From Micromonospora sp. WMMA1947 (GTDB taxonomy: Bacteria; Actinomycetota; Actinomycetes; Mycobacteriales; Micromonosporaceae), in contig NZ_CP114909.1 of assembly GCF_027497355.1 (NCBI RefSeq), forward strand, positions 5,723,001 through 5,787,000: DNA of 64,000 nt. Direction: 5' to 3'. Positions 1 through 9,112 of this stretch are shown piece by piece. The notes beneath the pieces are model-generated. The model saw only the letters and a program-made list of their open reading frames with translations, was not told the DNA's origin and did no database searches. Each line of letters starts with the position of its first letter. The first letter of the stretch is position 1. Position numbers and translations under genes: made by a program.

Positions 1-599
1 GTGGTCAGCGACGTCCCGTTGACCAGGGCGAGGGCGTCCCGGCCGTCCAACGGCAGCGGTTCCAGGCCGGCCAGCTTCAACGCCTCGCCGGCCGGCATCC
101 GCGTCCCGTCCAGATAGGCGTGGCCGCGGCCCCGTAACGCCTGGGCGGCCGCGCCCAGCGGGATCAGGTCACCACTGGCACCGACCGAACCCAGCCGGGG
201 CATCGCGGGGACGAACGTGGTCGCGAGCATCGCCGCGAGGGCGTCGATCACGTGCGGGGAGACTCCCGACGCGCCGCGGGCCAGCGACCCGGCCCGCAGC
301 AGCAGGGTCGCGCGTACCACCTCCGGACCGAGGTCCGCGCCCTGCCCCGCGCCGAGGTGGGCGAGCGTGTTGTCGGCCTGGTCGCGCAGGTCGGCGCGGC
401 CCGCGTACCCGACCAGGGCGCCGAAGCCGGTGGTGGCGCCGTACACCGCGCGGTCGTCACCGAGCACCGCGGACAGGAAGGTGCGGGCGGCCGTGACCCG
501 GTCCCGGACCCGCGGTCCGATCACGACTTTGACCGGGTCACGGGCGGCGCGCAGATCGGCGATCCGCAGTGGGACATCGAGGTCCACCTCTGTCGTCAT
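1..599 (-). CDS. Aromatic amino acid/histidine ammonia-lyase, 3' end cut by window edge
   Basis: The N-terminal 199 residues of a HAL/PAL/TAL family lyase, which eliminates ammonia from an aromatic amino acid using a self-made MIO cofactor. The Ala-Ser-Gly triad that forms MIO is visible at residues 141-143 inside GSVGASGDLIPLGA, and the catalytic Tyr sits at residue 53 in VYGATTGFG. The selectivity-loop segment reads LAHLGAG, a His-Leu pair (81-82) like that of bacterial tyrosine ammonia-lyases rather than the Ser-His of HutH; this reading is an inference from memory. The ATG at 597-599 is divergent, 63 bases from a flavoprotein gene, and no hut genes are nearby, so a secondary-metabolic role is more likely than histidine catabolism. 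The gene continues beyond base 1. Confidence 0.88.
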   Translation of the reverse strand, partial: MTTEVDLDVPLRIADLRAARDPVKVVIGPRVRDRVTAARTFLSAVLGDDRAVYGATTGFGALVGYAGRADLRDQADNTLAHLGAGQGADLGPEVVRATLLLRAGSLARGASGVSPHVIDALAAMLATTFVPAMPRLGSVGASGDLIPLGAAAQALRGRGHAYLDGTRMPAGEALKLAGLEPLPLDGRDALALVNGTSLT

Positions 600-662
600 G
601 CGATCGCACCCTAGAGACGAATTCTCAGAACGCTCTGAGATCGAGTCGCTACGTTGCGGCGC

Positions 663-2207
663 ATGACGCTCGACTATCTGATCATCGGAGCCGGACCGGC
701 CGGGCTGCAGCTCGCTCACCTGCTCGATCGCGACGGCCGCGACTATCTGGTCCTGGAGGCCGGCCCGTCGCCGGGCACGTTCTTCGCCACCTATCCCCGG
801 CACCGGAAGCTCATCTCGATCAACAAGGTCTGGACCGGCTCCGACGATCCGGAGTTCAACCTGCGCGCGGACTGGAACTCGCTGCTCACGGACGATCCGG
901 CGCTGCTGTTCAAGAACTACAGCCGGCGCTACTTCCCGGACGCCGCGGACCTGGTGCGCTACCTCGCCGACGCCGCCCGCGGCCTGCGGATCAGGTACGA
1001 CACCCGGGTCTCCCGGGTCGCGCGCGACGGTGACCTGTTCACCGTCCACGCCGGAGACGACACCCTCACCGCCCGCCGGGTGGTCGTCGCCACCGGCGTG
1101 TCCCAGCTGTACGTGCCGCCGATCGAGGGCGCCGAGTTCGCCGAGCGGTACGACACCGTCAGCGTCGACCCGGACGACTTCACCGACCAGCGTGTCCTCA
1201 TCATCGGCAAGGGCAACTCCGCCTTCGAGACCGCTGACGCGCTCGTCGAGACGGCAGCTGTCATCCACGTCGCCGGCCCGCACTCGATCAAGCTGGCGTG
1301 GCAGTCGCACTACGTCGGGCACCTGCGCGCGGTGAACAACAACTTCCTCGACACGTACCAGCTCAAGTCGCAGAACGCGGTCCTCGACGGCACCGTGGAG
1401 CGGATCGCCCGGCGCGACGACGGCGGCTTCCGGATCGACTTCCGCTACGCCCGCACCGTCGAGGCGATCCGGCAGATCGACTACGACCGGGTCATCCTCT
1501 GCACCGGCTTCCGGTTCGACGCCACCATCTTCGACCCGTCCGCCCGGCCCCGGCTCGTCATCAACGACCGCTTCCCCGAGCAGACCTCGGCGTACGAGTC
1601 GGTGAACGTGCCAGGCCTCTACTTCGCCGGCACGCTCACCCAGCAGCGCGACTTCAAGCGCTCGACGAACGGGTTCATCCACGGCTTCCGGTACGGCGTG
1701 CGCGCCCTGCACCGGATCCTCGACGCCCGCCACCACGGCACGCCGTGGCCGGCCCGGTCGCTGGAGGTCACCCCGGAGGCGATCGCCGACGCGATCATCG
1801 AGCGGATCAACCGGACGTCGGCGCTGTGGCAGCAGTTCGCCGTCCTCGGCGACGTGGTCGTCGTCTCCGGTGACACCGCGCGCTACCACGAGGAGGTGCC
1901 CGTCGCGTACGTGCACGACGGCGGCCTGGGTGCGGAGCTGTTCGCGTTCGTGGTCACCCTGGAGTACGGGCCGGACCACGACCAGGTCGACCCGTTCGAC
2001 ATCACGGTGCCGCGGATCGCCGAGAACGACGCCGCACACGCGCACGACGCCAGCTACCTGCACCCGGTCGTCCGGGTCCACCGCGGCGGCCGGGTCGTCG
2101 CGGCGCACCACCTCGCGGAGAACCTGGAGAACCACTGGAATCTGCCGGACGTGCACCACCAGCCGCTCGTGCTCTTCGTCAAGGGCGTCCTCTCCGATGC
2201 CGGCTGA
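663..2207 (+). CDS. FOXRED2-like FAD-dependent NAD(P) oxidoreductase
   Basis: A flavoprotein of about 514 residues. The N-terminal FAD Rossmann motif GAGPAG is at residues 9-14, and a second dinucleotide site appears as LIIGKGNSAFETA. Long stretches (for example PRHRKLISINK, FNLRADWNSLL, HYVGHLRAVNN, GFIHGFRYGVRALHR) match my memory of FOXRED2, a flavoprotein otherwise known from animal endoplasmic reticulum. The bacterial homologues have no established substrate. I chose the ATG at 663 over the TTG three codons earlier. The 3' end overlaps the following ligase by 11 bases, so the two are probably translated together, and the ammonia-lyase is divergent. The protein may oxidise or halogenate an amino-acid-derived product, but nothing in the sequence shows which. 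Confidence 0.85.
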   Translation: MTLDYLIIGAGPAGLQLAHLLDRDGRDYLVLEAGPSPGTFFATYPRHRKLISINKVWTGSDDPEFNLRADWNSLLTDDPALLFKNYSRRYFPDAADLVRYLADAARGLRIRYDTRVSRVARDGDLFTVHAGDDTLTARRVVVATGVSQLYVPPIEGAEFAERYDTVSVDPDDFTDQRVLIIGKGNSAFETADALVETAAVIHVAGPHSIKLAWQSHYVGHLRAVNNNFLDTYQLKSQNAVLDGTVERIARRDDGGFRIDFRYARTVEAIRQIDYDRVILCTGFRFDATIFDPSARPRLVINDRFPEQTSAYESVNVPGLYFAGTLTQQRDFKRSTNGFIHGFRYGVRALHRILDARHHGTPWPARSLEVTPEAIADAIIERINRTSALWQQFAVLGDVVVVSGDTARYHEEVPVAYVHDGGLGAELFAFVVTLEYGPDHDQVDPFDITVPRIAENDAAHAHDASYLHPVVRVHRGGRVVAAHHLAENLENHWNLPDVHHQPLVLFVKGVLSDAG

Positions 2208-3630
2208 GGTCTGGCCGCAGCCCGTGCTGGACCTGCTCGCCGCCGGCGACGACCGGCCGGTGTTCGAGGAGGGCGAACGGACCATCACCACGGCCCAGAT
2301 GTACCGGCTGGTCCGGCGCGTCGCCGCCGGGCTCCGCGCCGCCGGGGCCGGCCCCGGCGTCGGGGTGGCCCTGCGGCTCGGTGTCACCGCTGAGGCGTTC
2401 GCGACGATCATCGCGGCGTTCGCCGTCGGCGCCCGGGTCTCCGGGATCCGCCCCGACCTGAGCCCGGCCCACCGCGGCTGGCAGCTCGGCGAGAACACGC
2501 TGTCGGTCGACGACGCCCGGGTCGCCGAACTGGCACGAACGCCCGACGACGGAGGCCCGCTCATCGCCGCCGGACGCCCGGACGACGTGGCCCGGATCAT
2601 CTGGACCAGCGGCAGCACCGGCAGCCCGAAGGGCTGCGCGCAGACGTACGCGGCGATGAGCGCCGCCTGGGCGCCGTACCCGGATCGCTGGCCGCCGGCC
2701 ATCGCGGACCTCGCCACCCGGCTCCAGCGTTATCTCGTCTTCGGTTCGCTGAGCAGCCAGGTGATGCTGGAGTACGGCATCCTCACCCTGGCCGCGGGCG
2801 GCACCCTGGTCGCGGCCCGGCCCCCGGGTTTCCCCGGCATGATCACCCGGCACCGGGCCACCGCGAGCGTGATCACCGTGGGCAAGCTGTACCAGCTCGT
2901 GCGGGACCAGCGCGCCGACCCGGTCGACCTGAGCAGCCTGCGGGCCCTGCTGGTGTCCGGCTCTCCGCTCGCGCCGGGCCGGCTCGCCGAGGCGCTCGAC
3001 GTGCTCGGCCCGGTGGTCTTCCACGGCTACGGCCAGACCGAGACCGGCATGATCACGATGGTGACGCCGGCCGAGATGCTGGCGTCCCCGGCCGCGCTCG
3101 CCTCGGTCGGCCGGCCTCCCCCGGTGACCGCGCTGTCCATCCGGGACGCCGACGGCCGTCCCGCCACCGAGGGCGAGCTGTTCGTCCGCACACCGGCGCA
3201 GGCCGCCGCGTACTGGAACGATCCGGACGAGAGCGCCGAGGTGTTCGCCGGCGGCTGGGTCCGCACCCGGGACCTGGCCCGGCTCGACGGCGACGGCTAC
3301 CTGCACCTGCTCGGCCGGATCCGGGACGTCGTCATCGTGCACGCCAACCTGGTGTACGCGGGCCCGATCGAGCGGGTCCTCGCCGCCGATCCCACAGTCG
3401 CCGAGGCGTACGTGGTCGGCCGTCCCGACGACGCGACCGGAGAGGCGGTGCACGCGTACGTGGTGCCGGCCGCCGGTCACACACCGGATGCCGGACGGCT
3501 GCGCGCCCTGGTAGCCGAGGCGCTGGGAGAGGCGTCGGTCCCGCGGACGATCCGGTGGATCGACCGGGTGCCGGTGGGGCCGAGCGGAAAGCCGGACAAG
3601 CGCGCCCTGGAACGCGCGTCGATCCGGTGA
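2197..3630 (+). CDS. AMP-forming acyl-CoA synthetase/ligase (ANL superfamily)
   Basis: A 477-residue adenylating enzyme that would activate a carboxylic acid as acyl-AMP and probably transfer it to CoA. The nucleotide-binding loop IIWTSGSTGSPKG, the HGYGQTETG motif, the hinge region RTRDLARLDGDGYLHLLGR and the C-terminal lysine in VGPSGKPDKRAL are all present and in order, so it should be active. The ATG at 2197 lies inside the end of the preceding flavoprotein gene (11-base overlap). Together with the divergent ammonia-lyase, a plausible substrate is a cinnamate- or coumarate-type acid; this is inferred from context only. At 477 residues it is slightly short for the family, mainly in the N-terminal region. 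Confidence 0.9.
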   Translation: MPAEVWPQPVLDLLAAGDDRPVFEEGERTITTAQMYRLVRRVAAGLRAAGAGPGVGVALRLGVTAEAFATIIAAFAVGARVSGIRPDLSPAHRGWQLGENTLSVDDARVAELARTPDDGGPLIAAGRPDDVARIIWTSGSTGSPKGCAQTYAAMSAAWAPYPDRWPPAIADLATRLQRYLVFGSLSSQVMLEYGILTLAAGGTLVAARPPGFPGMITRHRATASVITVGKLYQLVRDQRADPVDLSSLRALLVSGSPLAPGRLAEALDVLGPVVFHGYGQTETGMITMVTPAEMLASPAALASVGRPPPVTALSIRDADGRPATEGELFVRTPAQAAAYWNDPDESAEVFAGGWVRTRDLARLDGDGYLHLLGRIRDVVIVHANLVYAGPIERVLAADPTVAEAYVVGRPDDATGEAVHAYVVPAAGHTPDAGRLRALVAEALGEASVPRTIRWIDRVPVGPSGKPDKRALERASIR

Positions 3631-3655
3631 ACCACCGGTGGCCTACCATCCGTGC

Positions 3656-4072
3656 ATGGCCGTACTCGACGAGGCAGCGCAGCGTACCCGCACCCGGCTG
3701 CGGGGCACCGCCGTCGGATTCGCCGCCCTGTGGTCCGTCGCCCTCACCGCGTTCGCGGGCGTCACCGTCGTGACCGGGGCGCGGAACAGGGATTACCTGC
3801 TGCAGTACGGCAGCGACGCGGGCGATCGGTTCGGGACCAACGTCGTGGTGTTGCTGTCGTGGCTCGGCATCGTCGCCACTGTCGGCCTCGCCACGTGGGT
3901 CACCGCGCTGCTCGTGCTGGCACGCACCCCCGAGATGCACAAGGTGCTGCGAACCCGGGTCCGGGTGGCATCGACGGTGGTGCTCGTCGGCACGCCGGTG
4001 GTCACCGTCGCCGCGCTCGTCCTCGCGTACGTGCTGATCGTGCCGTGGATCTACGCGGGAGTGCAGGCCTGA
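3656..4072 (+). CDS. Small membrane protein, three predicted TM helices
   Basis: A 138-residue protein with no recognised family. Three hydrophobic segments are clear: around residues 18-40, 58-82 and 103-135. A charged stretch after the first segment and a basic loop (RTPEMHKVLRTRVR) before the third suggest alternating topology. The ATG at 3656 follows the ligase stop by 25 bases, so it could be co-transcribed with it. It ends 20 bases before the convergent DUF3237 gene. No catalytic motif is visible and I assign no function. Confidence 0.65.
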   Translation: MAVLDEAAQRTRTRLRGTAVGFAALWSVALTAFAGVTVVTGARNRDYLLQYGSDAGDRFGTNVVVLLSWLGIVATVGLATWVTALLVLARTPEMHKVLRTRVRVASTVVLVGTPVVTVAALVLAYVLIVPWIYAGVQA

Positions 4073-4091
4073 GGCCCGGGGCCGCGGACAC

Positions 4092-4556
4092 CTACGTGAC
4101 GCGATAGGCGGTGTAGCGCACCCGGTCGGCCTCACGGATCGCCGACGCCACGAAGACGCTCTGCTCCAGGACCGCCAACGCGGGCACCGACGTCTCCAGT
4201 CGTACGCCCAGCCGGAAGTAGTACTCGGCGGGGTCGACGGCGTCGCCGCGCAGCAGGGCTTCGAGGACCTCCGGGCGGCCGCTGCGGACGCCGAACGTCC
4301 GGAGGTAGACGTGACCGCCGTCTGCGGTGCGGGCCGAGTAGCGGGTGTCGATCTCGATCGCGCCGTCGGGACGAACCAGTTGCCAGTCGGCACCGCCGGG
4401 AAGGATGTCGGCCTCTAACAGGCCGGTGACCCGGCCGCCGACAACGGGCACCACGCGGCGGTGGCCCGCGCGGGTCACCCCGTGGTCCTCCAGCACGCCG
4501 AGCCGGACCTCCACCTCGAACGCGGCCTCCAGACCGGGAACCGGCGGGGCGCTCAC
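4092..4556 (-). CDS. DUF3237 domain protein
   Basis: A 154-residue protein whose whole length fits DUF3237, a small beta-barrel family of unknown biochemistry often found next to oxidoreductases of secondary or aromatic metabolism. Typical features are the start EVEVRLGVLEDHG, the centre GGRVTG and ADWQLVRPDG, and the strand DTRYSARTADGGHVYLR. It begins with GTG and lies 49 bases after a MarR regulator and a PhzS-like monooxygenase on the same strand. These three probably form one operon, with this gene last. It is convergent with the upstream membrane protein gene. Confidence 0.8.
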   Translation of the reverse strand: MSAPPVPGLEAAFEVEVRLGVLEDHGVTRAGHRRVVPVVGGRVTGLLEADILPGGADWQLVRPDGAIEIDTRYSARTADGGHVYLRTFGVRSGRPEVLEALLRGDAVDPAEYYFRLGVRLETSVPALAVLEQSVFVASAIREADRVRYTAYRVT

Positions 4557-4605
4557 CGGGCCCCACCCGGCTGCTCGGCGCGGCGGACGGCGCGTCGGCG
4601 CGTAC

Positions 4606-5073
4606 TCATGGGGTGTCCTTGGTCTGCGCGAGGGCGTCGCGGAGGCGTTCCAGCGCGGGCACCGCGGCGGCGAGGGCCGCGCGGTCCTCCGCCGGCAGGG
4701 TGGCCGCGGCGCGGGCGACCAGCTCTCCGCTCGCCAGGTCGAAGCGGTCGAACAGGTCGAGGGCCTTCGGGGTGGCGAGGACGTCGACGTGGCGGTGGTT
4801 GCCGGGACGGGGGCGGCGCTCGACGAGACCGTTGCCCTCCATCGTGGTCAGGAGGTTGCTGACCGTCGAGCGGCTCAGCCGGAGTCGTTCGGCCAGCTCG
4901 CCGGGGCCGGACACGGTGCCCCGGGGCAAAGCCCGCACGATCTCGATCTGCGCGTCCGGGATCTCCGGCAGGTGCTCGGCGGCCCGGGCGGCGGCGAGCA
5001 GCGTGCGGCGCAGCGGTGAGATCACCGACGCCAGGCGCGCCGCGTCCAGCTCGGGCGGTTCCGGGCCGGTCAC
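4606..5073 (-). CDS. MarR-family transcriptional regulator
   Basis: A 155-residue winged-helix regulator. The recognition helix region is GELAERLRLSRSTVSNLLTTM, followed by the wing segment LVERRPRPGNHRHVDV, which is the standard MarR arrangement between flanking dimerisation helices. The GTG start at 5071-5073 overlaps the stop of the preceding monooxygenase (GTGA, four bases), so translation is likely coupled and the regulator and enzyme are made together. By family habit it would repress its own operon, and possibly the divergent ABC importer, until an aromatic ligand binds. No clear palindrome was found in the intergenic space by eye. Confidence 0.88.
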   Translation of the reverse strand: MTGPEPPELDAARLASVISPLRRTLLAAARAAEHLPEIPDAQIEIVRALPRGTVSGPGELAERLRLSRSTVSNLLTTMEGNGLVERRPRPGNHRHVDVLATPKALDLFDRFDLASGELVARAAATLPAEDRAALAAAVPALERLRDALAQTKDTP

Positions 5074-6308
5074 GGCAGGACGCCCGAGAAGACCGTCGGC
5101 GTCAGGGAGGCCCGTGCGTTGAGGTCGGCGGGCAGGAAGCCGGCCGCCTTCTTGTACCCGGTGGCGATCTCGGTCAGCTCCTCCGGTCCGATGACGTCGT
5201 GGATGTGGTCGAACCCGTCCGGCGCGCGCTCGCGGGCGAGCACCATCACCTGTTCCGGGCCCTGCCGCCGGTTGCTCAGCACGAGCGCGGTGGTCGCCGG
5301 CCGCCGGTCCGCCTCGTAGGCGTCGAGCGCCGCCCGCACCGTCGGCGCGGTGGCGAGGTGGAAGGCGAGGGTACGCGCGTCGAGGATCGCCTGCGACGCC
5401 CCGTTGGAGCCGTTGGGATACATCGGGTGTGCCGCGTCCCCGAGCAGCGTCGTGTTCCCGTGGGTCCACGTGTCGATCGGATCGCGGTCCACCATGGGGT
5501 ATTCGAGGATCTCGTCGGCGGCGGCCAGCAGTTGCGGCACGTCGAGCCAGGGGAAGCGCCAGTCGGCGAAGAGGGCCACGACCGGCGCGGGGTCGACCGC
5601 CCGGTTCCAGTCCGCGTTGGGCCCGGCGAAACCGGGGCCGCGCCGCTCGGCGACCACATTGATCAGGCCGGCGCCGATCGGGTACGCGACGAACTTCTGT
5701 TCCGCGTCCCCCGCCATGATCATGGTCCGTCCGTCCAGGAATCCGGGTGCCCGCGCCGTCCCCCGCCACAGCGTCAGCCCGTTCCAGAGTGGCGCTCCCT
5801 CGCCGGGATGATGCTGCCGGCGCAGCTCGGAGTGGATGCCGTCCGCTCCGACGATCAGGTCACCCGCGACGCCCACCTCCCCGGCTGCCGTCTCGAAGCG
5901 CGCGACGCCGTCCCGGATGCCGGCGAACCGGTGCCCGGTGCGCACCGCGTCGGCCCCGAGCCGTTCCCGCACCGCGGCGAGCAGTTCCATCTGGAACCGG
6001 CCGCGGTGCACGGAAAGCTGCGGCCAGCGATATCCGGCGTCCCGTCCGCGCGGTTCGCTCCAGATCTGCTGACCGTACCGGTTGTAGTAGGCAAGGGTTC
6101 CGGGCGCGGCACCCAGCCTTTCCACGCGTTCGCCGAGGCCCAATTCGGTCAACTCCCGGACGGCGTGCGGAAGCAGATTGATCCCGACGCCGAGTGGGCG
6201 CAGCGCGGCGGCGCGCTCGTAGACGGCGATGTCACGGAAGCCGGCTTGATGCAGGCTGAGCGCGGTGGTCAGGCCACCGATACCAGCGCCCACGATCACG
6301 ATCGCCAA
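5070..6308 (-). CDS. PhzS-like FAD-dependent aromatic monooxygenase
   Basis: A class A flavin monooxygenase of about 413 residues that would hydroxylate an aromatic substrate using NAD(P)H and oxygen. The FAD motif GAGIGG is near the N-terminus, the mid-protein segment LIVGADGIHSELR matches the DG motif, and TLLGDAAHPMYPNGSNGA is the GD motif. Many blocks (RPLGVGINLLPHAV, VHRGRFQMELL, EYPMVDRDPIDTW) match my memory of phenazine-1-carboxylate hydroxylase PhzS. I chose the TTG at 6308 because GAAGGGAG stands seven bases before it. An ATG 66 bases further upstream would add an unrelated leader. It leads the operon with MarR and DUF3237. No phenazine genes are present, so the substrate is unknown. 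Confidence 0.88.
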   Translation of the reverse strand: MAIVIVGAGIGGLTTALSLHQAGFRDIAVYERAAALRPLGVGINLLPHAVRELTELGLGERVERLGAAPGTLAYYNRYGQQIWSEPRGRDAGYRWPQLSVHRGRFQMELLAAVRERLGADAVRTGHRFAGIRDGVARFETAAGEVGVAGDLIVGADGIHSELRRQHHPGEGAPLWNGLTLWRGTARAPGFLDGRTMIMAGDAEQKFVAYPIGAGLINVVAERRGPGFAGPNADWNRAVDPAPVVALFADWRFPWLDVPQLLAAADEILEYPMVDRDPIDTWTHGNTTLLGDAAHPMYPNGSNGASQAILDARTLAFHLATAPTVRAALDAYEADRRPATTALVLSNRRQGPEQVMVLARERAPDGFDHIHDVIGPEELTEIATGYKKAAGFLPADLNARASLTPTVFSGVLP

Positions 6309-6547
6309 GTCGTCGCTCCCTTCGCCACCGTGCCACCAACCGCACAGTTTGGTCACAAAATCGTCACGCGTCAAGACCTATTCGCATCGACGTCGGGCCG
6401 CTCCGCGCGCAATGCGATTCGCTTATCAGAATTCTTGACAATCAATCGCCTCTGCATGAGTCTGATCGACGCGGTCGGATGGTTAACCTCTCTTCGCCGC
6501 CACCACTCCTCCGGATGCACCAGCGCTTCGCACGGAAGGGCTCGTCC

Positions 6548-7522
6548 ATGAAGAAGGTCACCGCCCTCGCTGTTCTCGCCGGCGTCGCGATCGCCCTGAC
6601 CGGCTGTACGGACTCCGACGCCACCGATCCGTCTCCCGGGTCCAGCGGCGACCTGCGGAAGGTCCGCGTGGCGGCGCTGCCGATCAGCGAGACCGCCGCG
6701 CTGTGGGGCGGCATCAAGGCGGGCATCTTCCGGGAGCAGGGGCTCGACGTGGAGGTGGTGCCCGCGCAGGGTGGCGCCCAGGCCATCCCGGCGTTGATCA
6801 ACGGCGACATCGACTTCGCCATCGGTCAGCCGTTCGGCCCGTTCCGTGCCGACCTGCAGAACCTCGGTGTGGTGATCATCGGGAACTACGCGTCGTCCTA
6901 TGCCGACGGTGACGACATCAACGCCGTGGTGGCGTCGGGGAAGTCCGGCATCACCCGGCCGGCCCAGCTCGCAGGGCGCAAGGTATCGGTGAACAGCCTG
7001 GGCGCGGCCGGCGACGTCACGATCATGGCGGCGGTCGAGAAGGACGGCGGCGATCCCACCAAAATCAAGTTCGTCGAGGTGGCCTTCCCGGACGCGCCGG
7101 CCCAGCTCGCCGCCGGCAACATCGACGCCGCCTGGGTGACCGAGCCGTTCATCACCCAGATGCGCAAGCGCGGTGACGTCCTCGTGGTCGCCCCGTACCA
7201 GGCCGCCGTCCCCGGGCTCACCACCCTGACGACAATCACGTCGAGCAAGCTGAAGGACTCCGACGCCTCCCTGGTCGCGGACTTCTCGGCGGCGATGAAG
7301 AAGACGCTCACCTGGGCCAAGGATCCGGCGAACGAGAAGGACCTCCGCCAGGCCATCAAGGACAACCTGGAGCTTCCGGAACCTGTGGCGGACTCCGTCC
7401 GGCTCCCCGCATTCGGATGGGAGCTCGACCGGGCCGGCCTGGAACAACTGGCGACGCTCGCCCAGAAGTACCGCGTCCTCGACCGGCGACCCGACTTCGA
7501 CCGTCTCATCCAGCAGCAGTAG
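6548..7522 (+). CDS. ABC importer substrate-binding lipoprotein, NMT1/SsuA/TauA type
   Basis: A 324-residue binding protein with a lipoprotein signal (MKKVTALAVLAGVAIALTGC, lipobox ending at Cys20), so it should be anchored outside the membrane. The body has the family pattern: RVAALPISETAALWGGIKAG near the start, then IPALINGDIDFAIGQ and LAAGNIDAAWVTEPF. Relatives bind sulfonates, nitrate, pyrimidines or aromatic acids. The ATG at 6548 is preceded by GGAAGGG. It is the first gene of a four-gene operon with two permeases and one ATPase, and is divergent from the monooxygenase operon. Import of the monooxygenase substrate is an attractive but unproved link. Confidence 0.9.
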   Translation: MKKVTALAVLAGVAIALTGCTDSDATDPSPGSSGDLRKVRVAALPISETAALWGGIKAGIFREQGLDVEVVPAQGGAQAIPALINGDIDFAIGQPFGPFRADLQNLGVVIIGNYASSYADGDDINAVVASGKSGITRPAQLAGRKVSVNSLGAAGDVTIMAAVEKDGGDPTKIKFVEVAFPDAPAQLAAGNIDAAWVTEPFITQMRKRGDVLVVAPYQAAVPGLTTLTTITSSKLKDSDASLVADFSAAMKKTLTWAKDPANEKDLRQAIKDNLELPEPVADSVRLPAFGWELDRAGLEQLATLAQKYRVLDRRPDFDRLIQQQ

Positions 7523-7529
7523 CCCGCCG

Positions 7530-8300
7530 ATGCGCAAGATCCTGCTGGGTGCCGTGGGCCTGCTGGGGTTCCTCGTCGTCTGGCAACTGATCCCGACGCT
7601 GGGACTGGTCGACCCGCACGACCTGCCGTACGCCACCGACGTGTTCGGCCGGCTGGTCCAGGAGGTCCGTGACCTGGCGTTCTGGCGGCGGCTGCGGCTC
7701 ACCATGACGTCGTGGGCGATCGGCCTGGCGCTGGCCACGCTCGCGGCTGTGGCACTGGGGACCGTGGTCGGGATGGTGCCGTTCCTGCGTCGCGCCACGC
7801 ACACGACAGTCGAGTTCCTGCGACCGGTGCCGTCGGTCGCGCTGATCCCCCTCGCCGTGCTGATGTTCGGCCTGCAGATGCGCGCCGCACTCGTCATCAT
7901 CGTCTACGCGGCGTTCTGGCAGGTGTTCGTGCAGGTGATCTACGGTGTCGCCGACGTCGACACCGTCGCCCGGGACACCGCGCGAAGCTTCGGCCTCACC
8001 CGCGCCGAGCGCCTGCGCTATCTCGTCCTGCCGACCGCGCTGCCGTACCTGATGACCGGCCTGCGCCTCGGCGCGGCCGTCGCTCTCATCCTGGCCGTCA
8101 CCGCGGAGATGGTGATCGGGAATCCCGGCCTGGGGCGTTCGATCGAGCTCTCCCGCTCCTCCGGGGACGCCGTCGGCCTGTACGGCCTCGTCGTGGTCAC
8201 CGGGCTCCTCGGCCTGCTGGTGAACGTGGTGTTCCGTTTCGTCGAACGCCGCTCGCTGGCCTGGCACCAGTCGGTGCTCGGGGACGAGGCGGCCCGGTGA
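7530..8300 (+). CDS. ABC importer permease, SsuC/TauC type (first)
   Basis: A 256-residue inner-membrane permease with about six hydrophobic helices. The EAA-type cytoplasmic loop that docks the ATPase is visible as DTARSFGLTRAERLRYLVLPTALP. It starts seven bases after the binding-protein stop and its end overlaps the second permease gene by four bases (GTGA). The presence of two different permease genes suggests a heterodimeric channel, whereas many SsuC-type systems use a homodimer. Confidence 0.9.
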   Translation: MRKILLGAVGLLGFLVVWQLIPTLGLVDPHDLPYATDVFGRLVQEVRDLAFWRRLRLTMTSWAIGLALATLAAVALGTVVGMVPFLRRATHTTVEFLRPVPSVALIPLAVLMFGLQMRAALVIIVYAAFWQVFVQVIYGVADVDTVARDTARSFGLTRAERLRYLVLPTALPYLMTGLRLGAAVALILAVTAEMVIGNPGLGRSIELSRSSGDAVGLYGLVVVTGLLGLLVNVVFRFVERRSLAWHQSVLGDEAAR

Positions 8301-9112
8301 CCGCCCTCGGCGCGGGCCGGGCCCGTCCCCGCGACCTGGGCGTCAGGGTCGCCGAGAACGTCCTGTCGGCGGTCGGGTTGCCCGTCCTGCTCGTGGGGCT
8401 CTGGGCCGTCTGGTCCACCCGGTCGACGAACCGGTTCCTCGTCGGCCCCCGCGCGCTCCTCGACGCGTTCCGGCAGACCTGGATCGGCCCGGCGTTCGTT
8501 GACGACGTCCTGCCGAGTCTGTACCGGCTCATGATCGGCCTGTTCGCGTCGATCCTCCTCGGCGTCGCCGCCGGCGTCGTCATCGGCCGGCTCCGCCCGC
8601 TCCGCGAGATCCTCGAGCCACTGCTGGAGTTCTTCCGCGCGATTCCGCCGCCCGTGCTGATCCCGGTCGCGATGCTCCTGCTCGGCATCACCGACACCAT
8701 GAAGGTGGTCGTCATCACCTCCGGCGCGATCTGGCCGATCCTGCTGAACACGATCGAAGGCGTACGGGCGACCGACAGCGTGATGACCGAGACCGCGTAC
8801 TCGTTCCGGATCTCCCGGTGGGACCGGCTGTGGCGGCTGATCCTCCCGTCGGCGAGTCCGCGCATCATGACCGGCGTACGGCAGGCGCTCTCGGTGGCCC
8901 TGATCCTCATGGTGATCTCGGAGATGTTCGCGTCGTCGGCCGGCCTCGGTTACCGGATCGCCTACTTCCAGCGGAACTACCTCATCGCGGAGATGTGGAG
9001 CGGCATCCTCCTGCTCGGCCTCATCGGCGTCGTCCTCGCCGTGGTCTTCGGTGTCGTCGAACGCCGTGTCCTGCGCTGGTACCACGGAATGAAGGAGGTC
9101 ACCCGTGCCTGA
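8297..9112 (+). CDS. ABC importer permease, SsuC/TauC type (second)
   Basis: A 271-residue permease of the same family as the gene before it. Hydrophobic helices begin around residue 23, and the coupling loop ETAYSFRISRWDRLWRLILP matches the EAA consensus. The GTG start at 8297 overlaps the first permease stop by four bases. Its own 3' end overlaps the ATPase gene by eight bases, so the operon is tightly coupled. The two permeases differ clearly in sequence and are not a recent duplication. Confidence 0.9.
   Translation: MTALGAGRARPRDLGVRVAENVLSAVGLPVLLVGLWAVWSTRSTNRFLVGPRALLDAFRQTWIGPAFVDDVLPSLYRLMIGLFASILLGVAAGVVIGRLRPLREILEPLLEFFRAIPPPVLIPVAMLLLGITDTMKVVVITSGAIWPILLNTIEGVRATDSVMTETAYSFRISRWDRLWRLILPSASPRIMTGVRQALSVALILMVISEMFASSAGLGYRIAYFQRNYLIAEMWSGILLLGLIGVVLAVVFGVVERRVLRWYHGMKEVTRA

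Noticed and set aside
1-599. Calling the ammonia-lyase HutH
   Set aside because: The selectivity pair looks like His-Leu rather than Ser-His and no other hut gene is adjacent. The gene is also incomplete, so no symbol was given.
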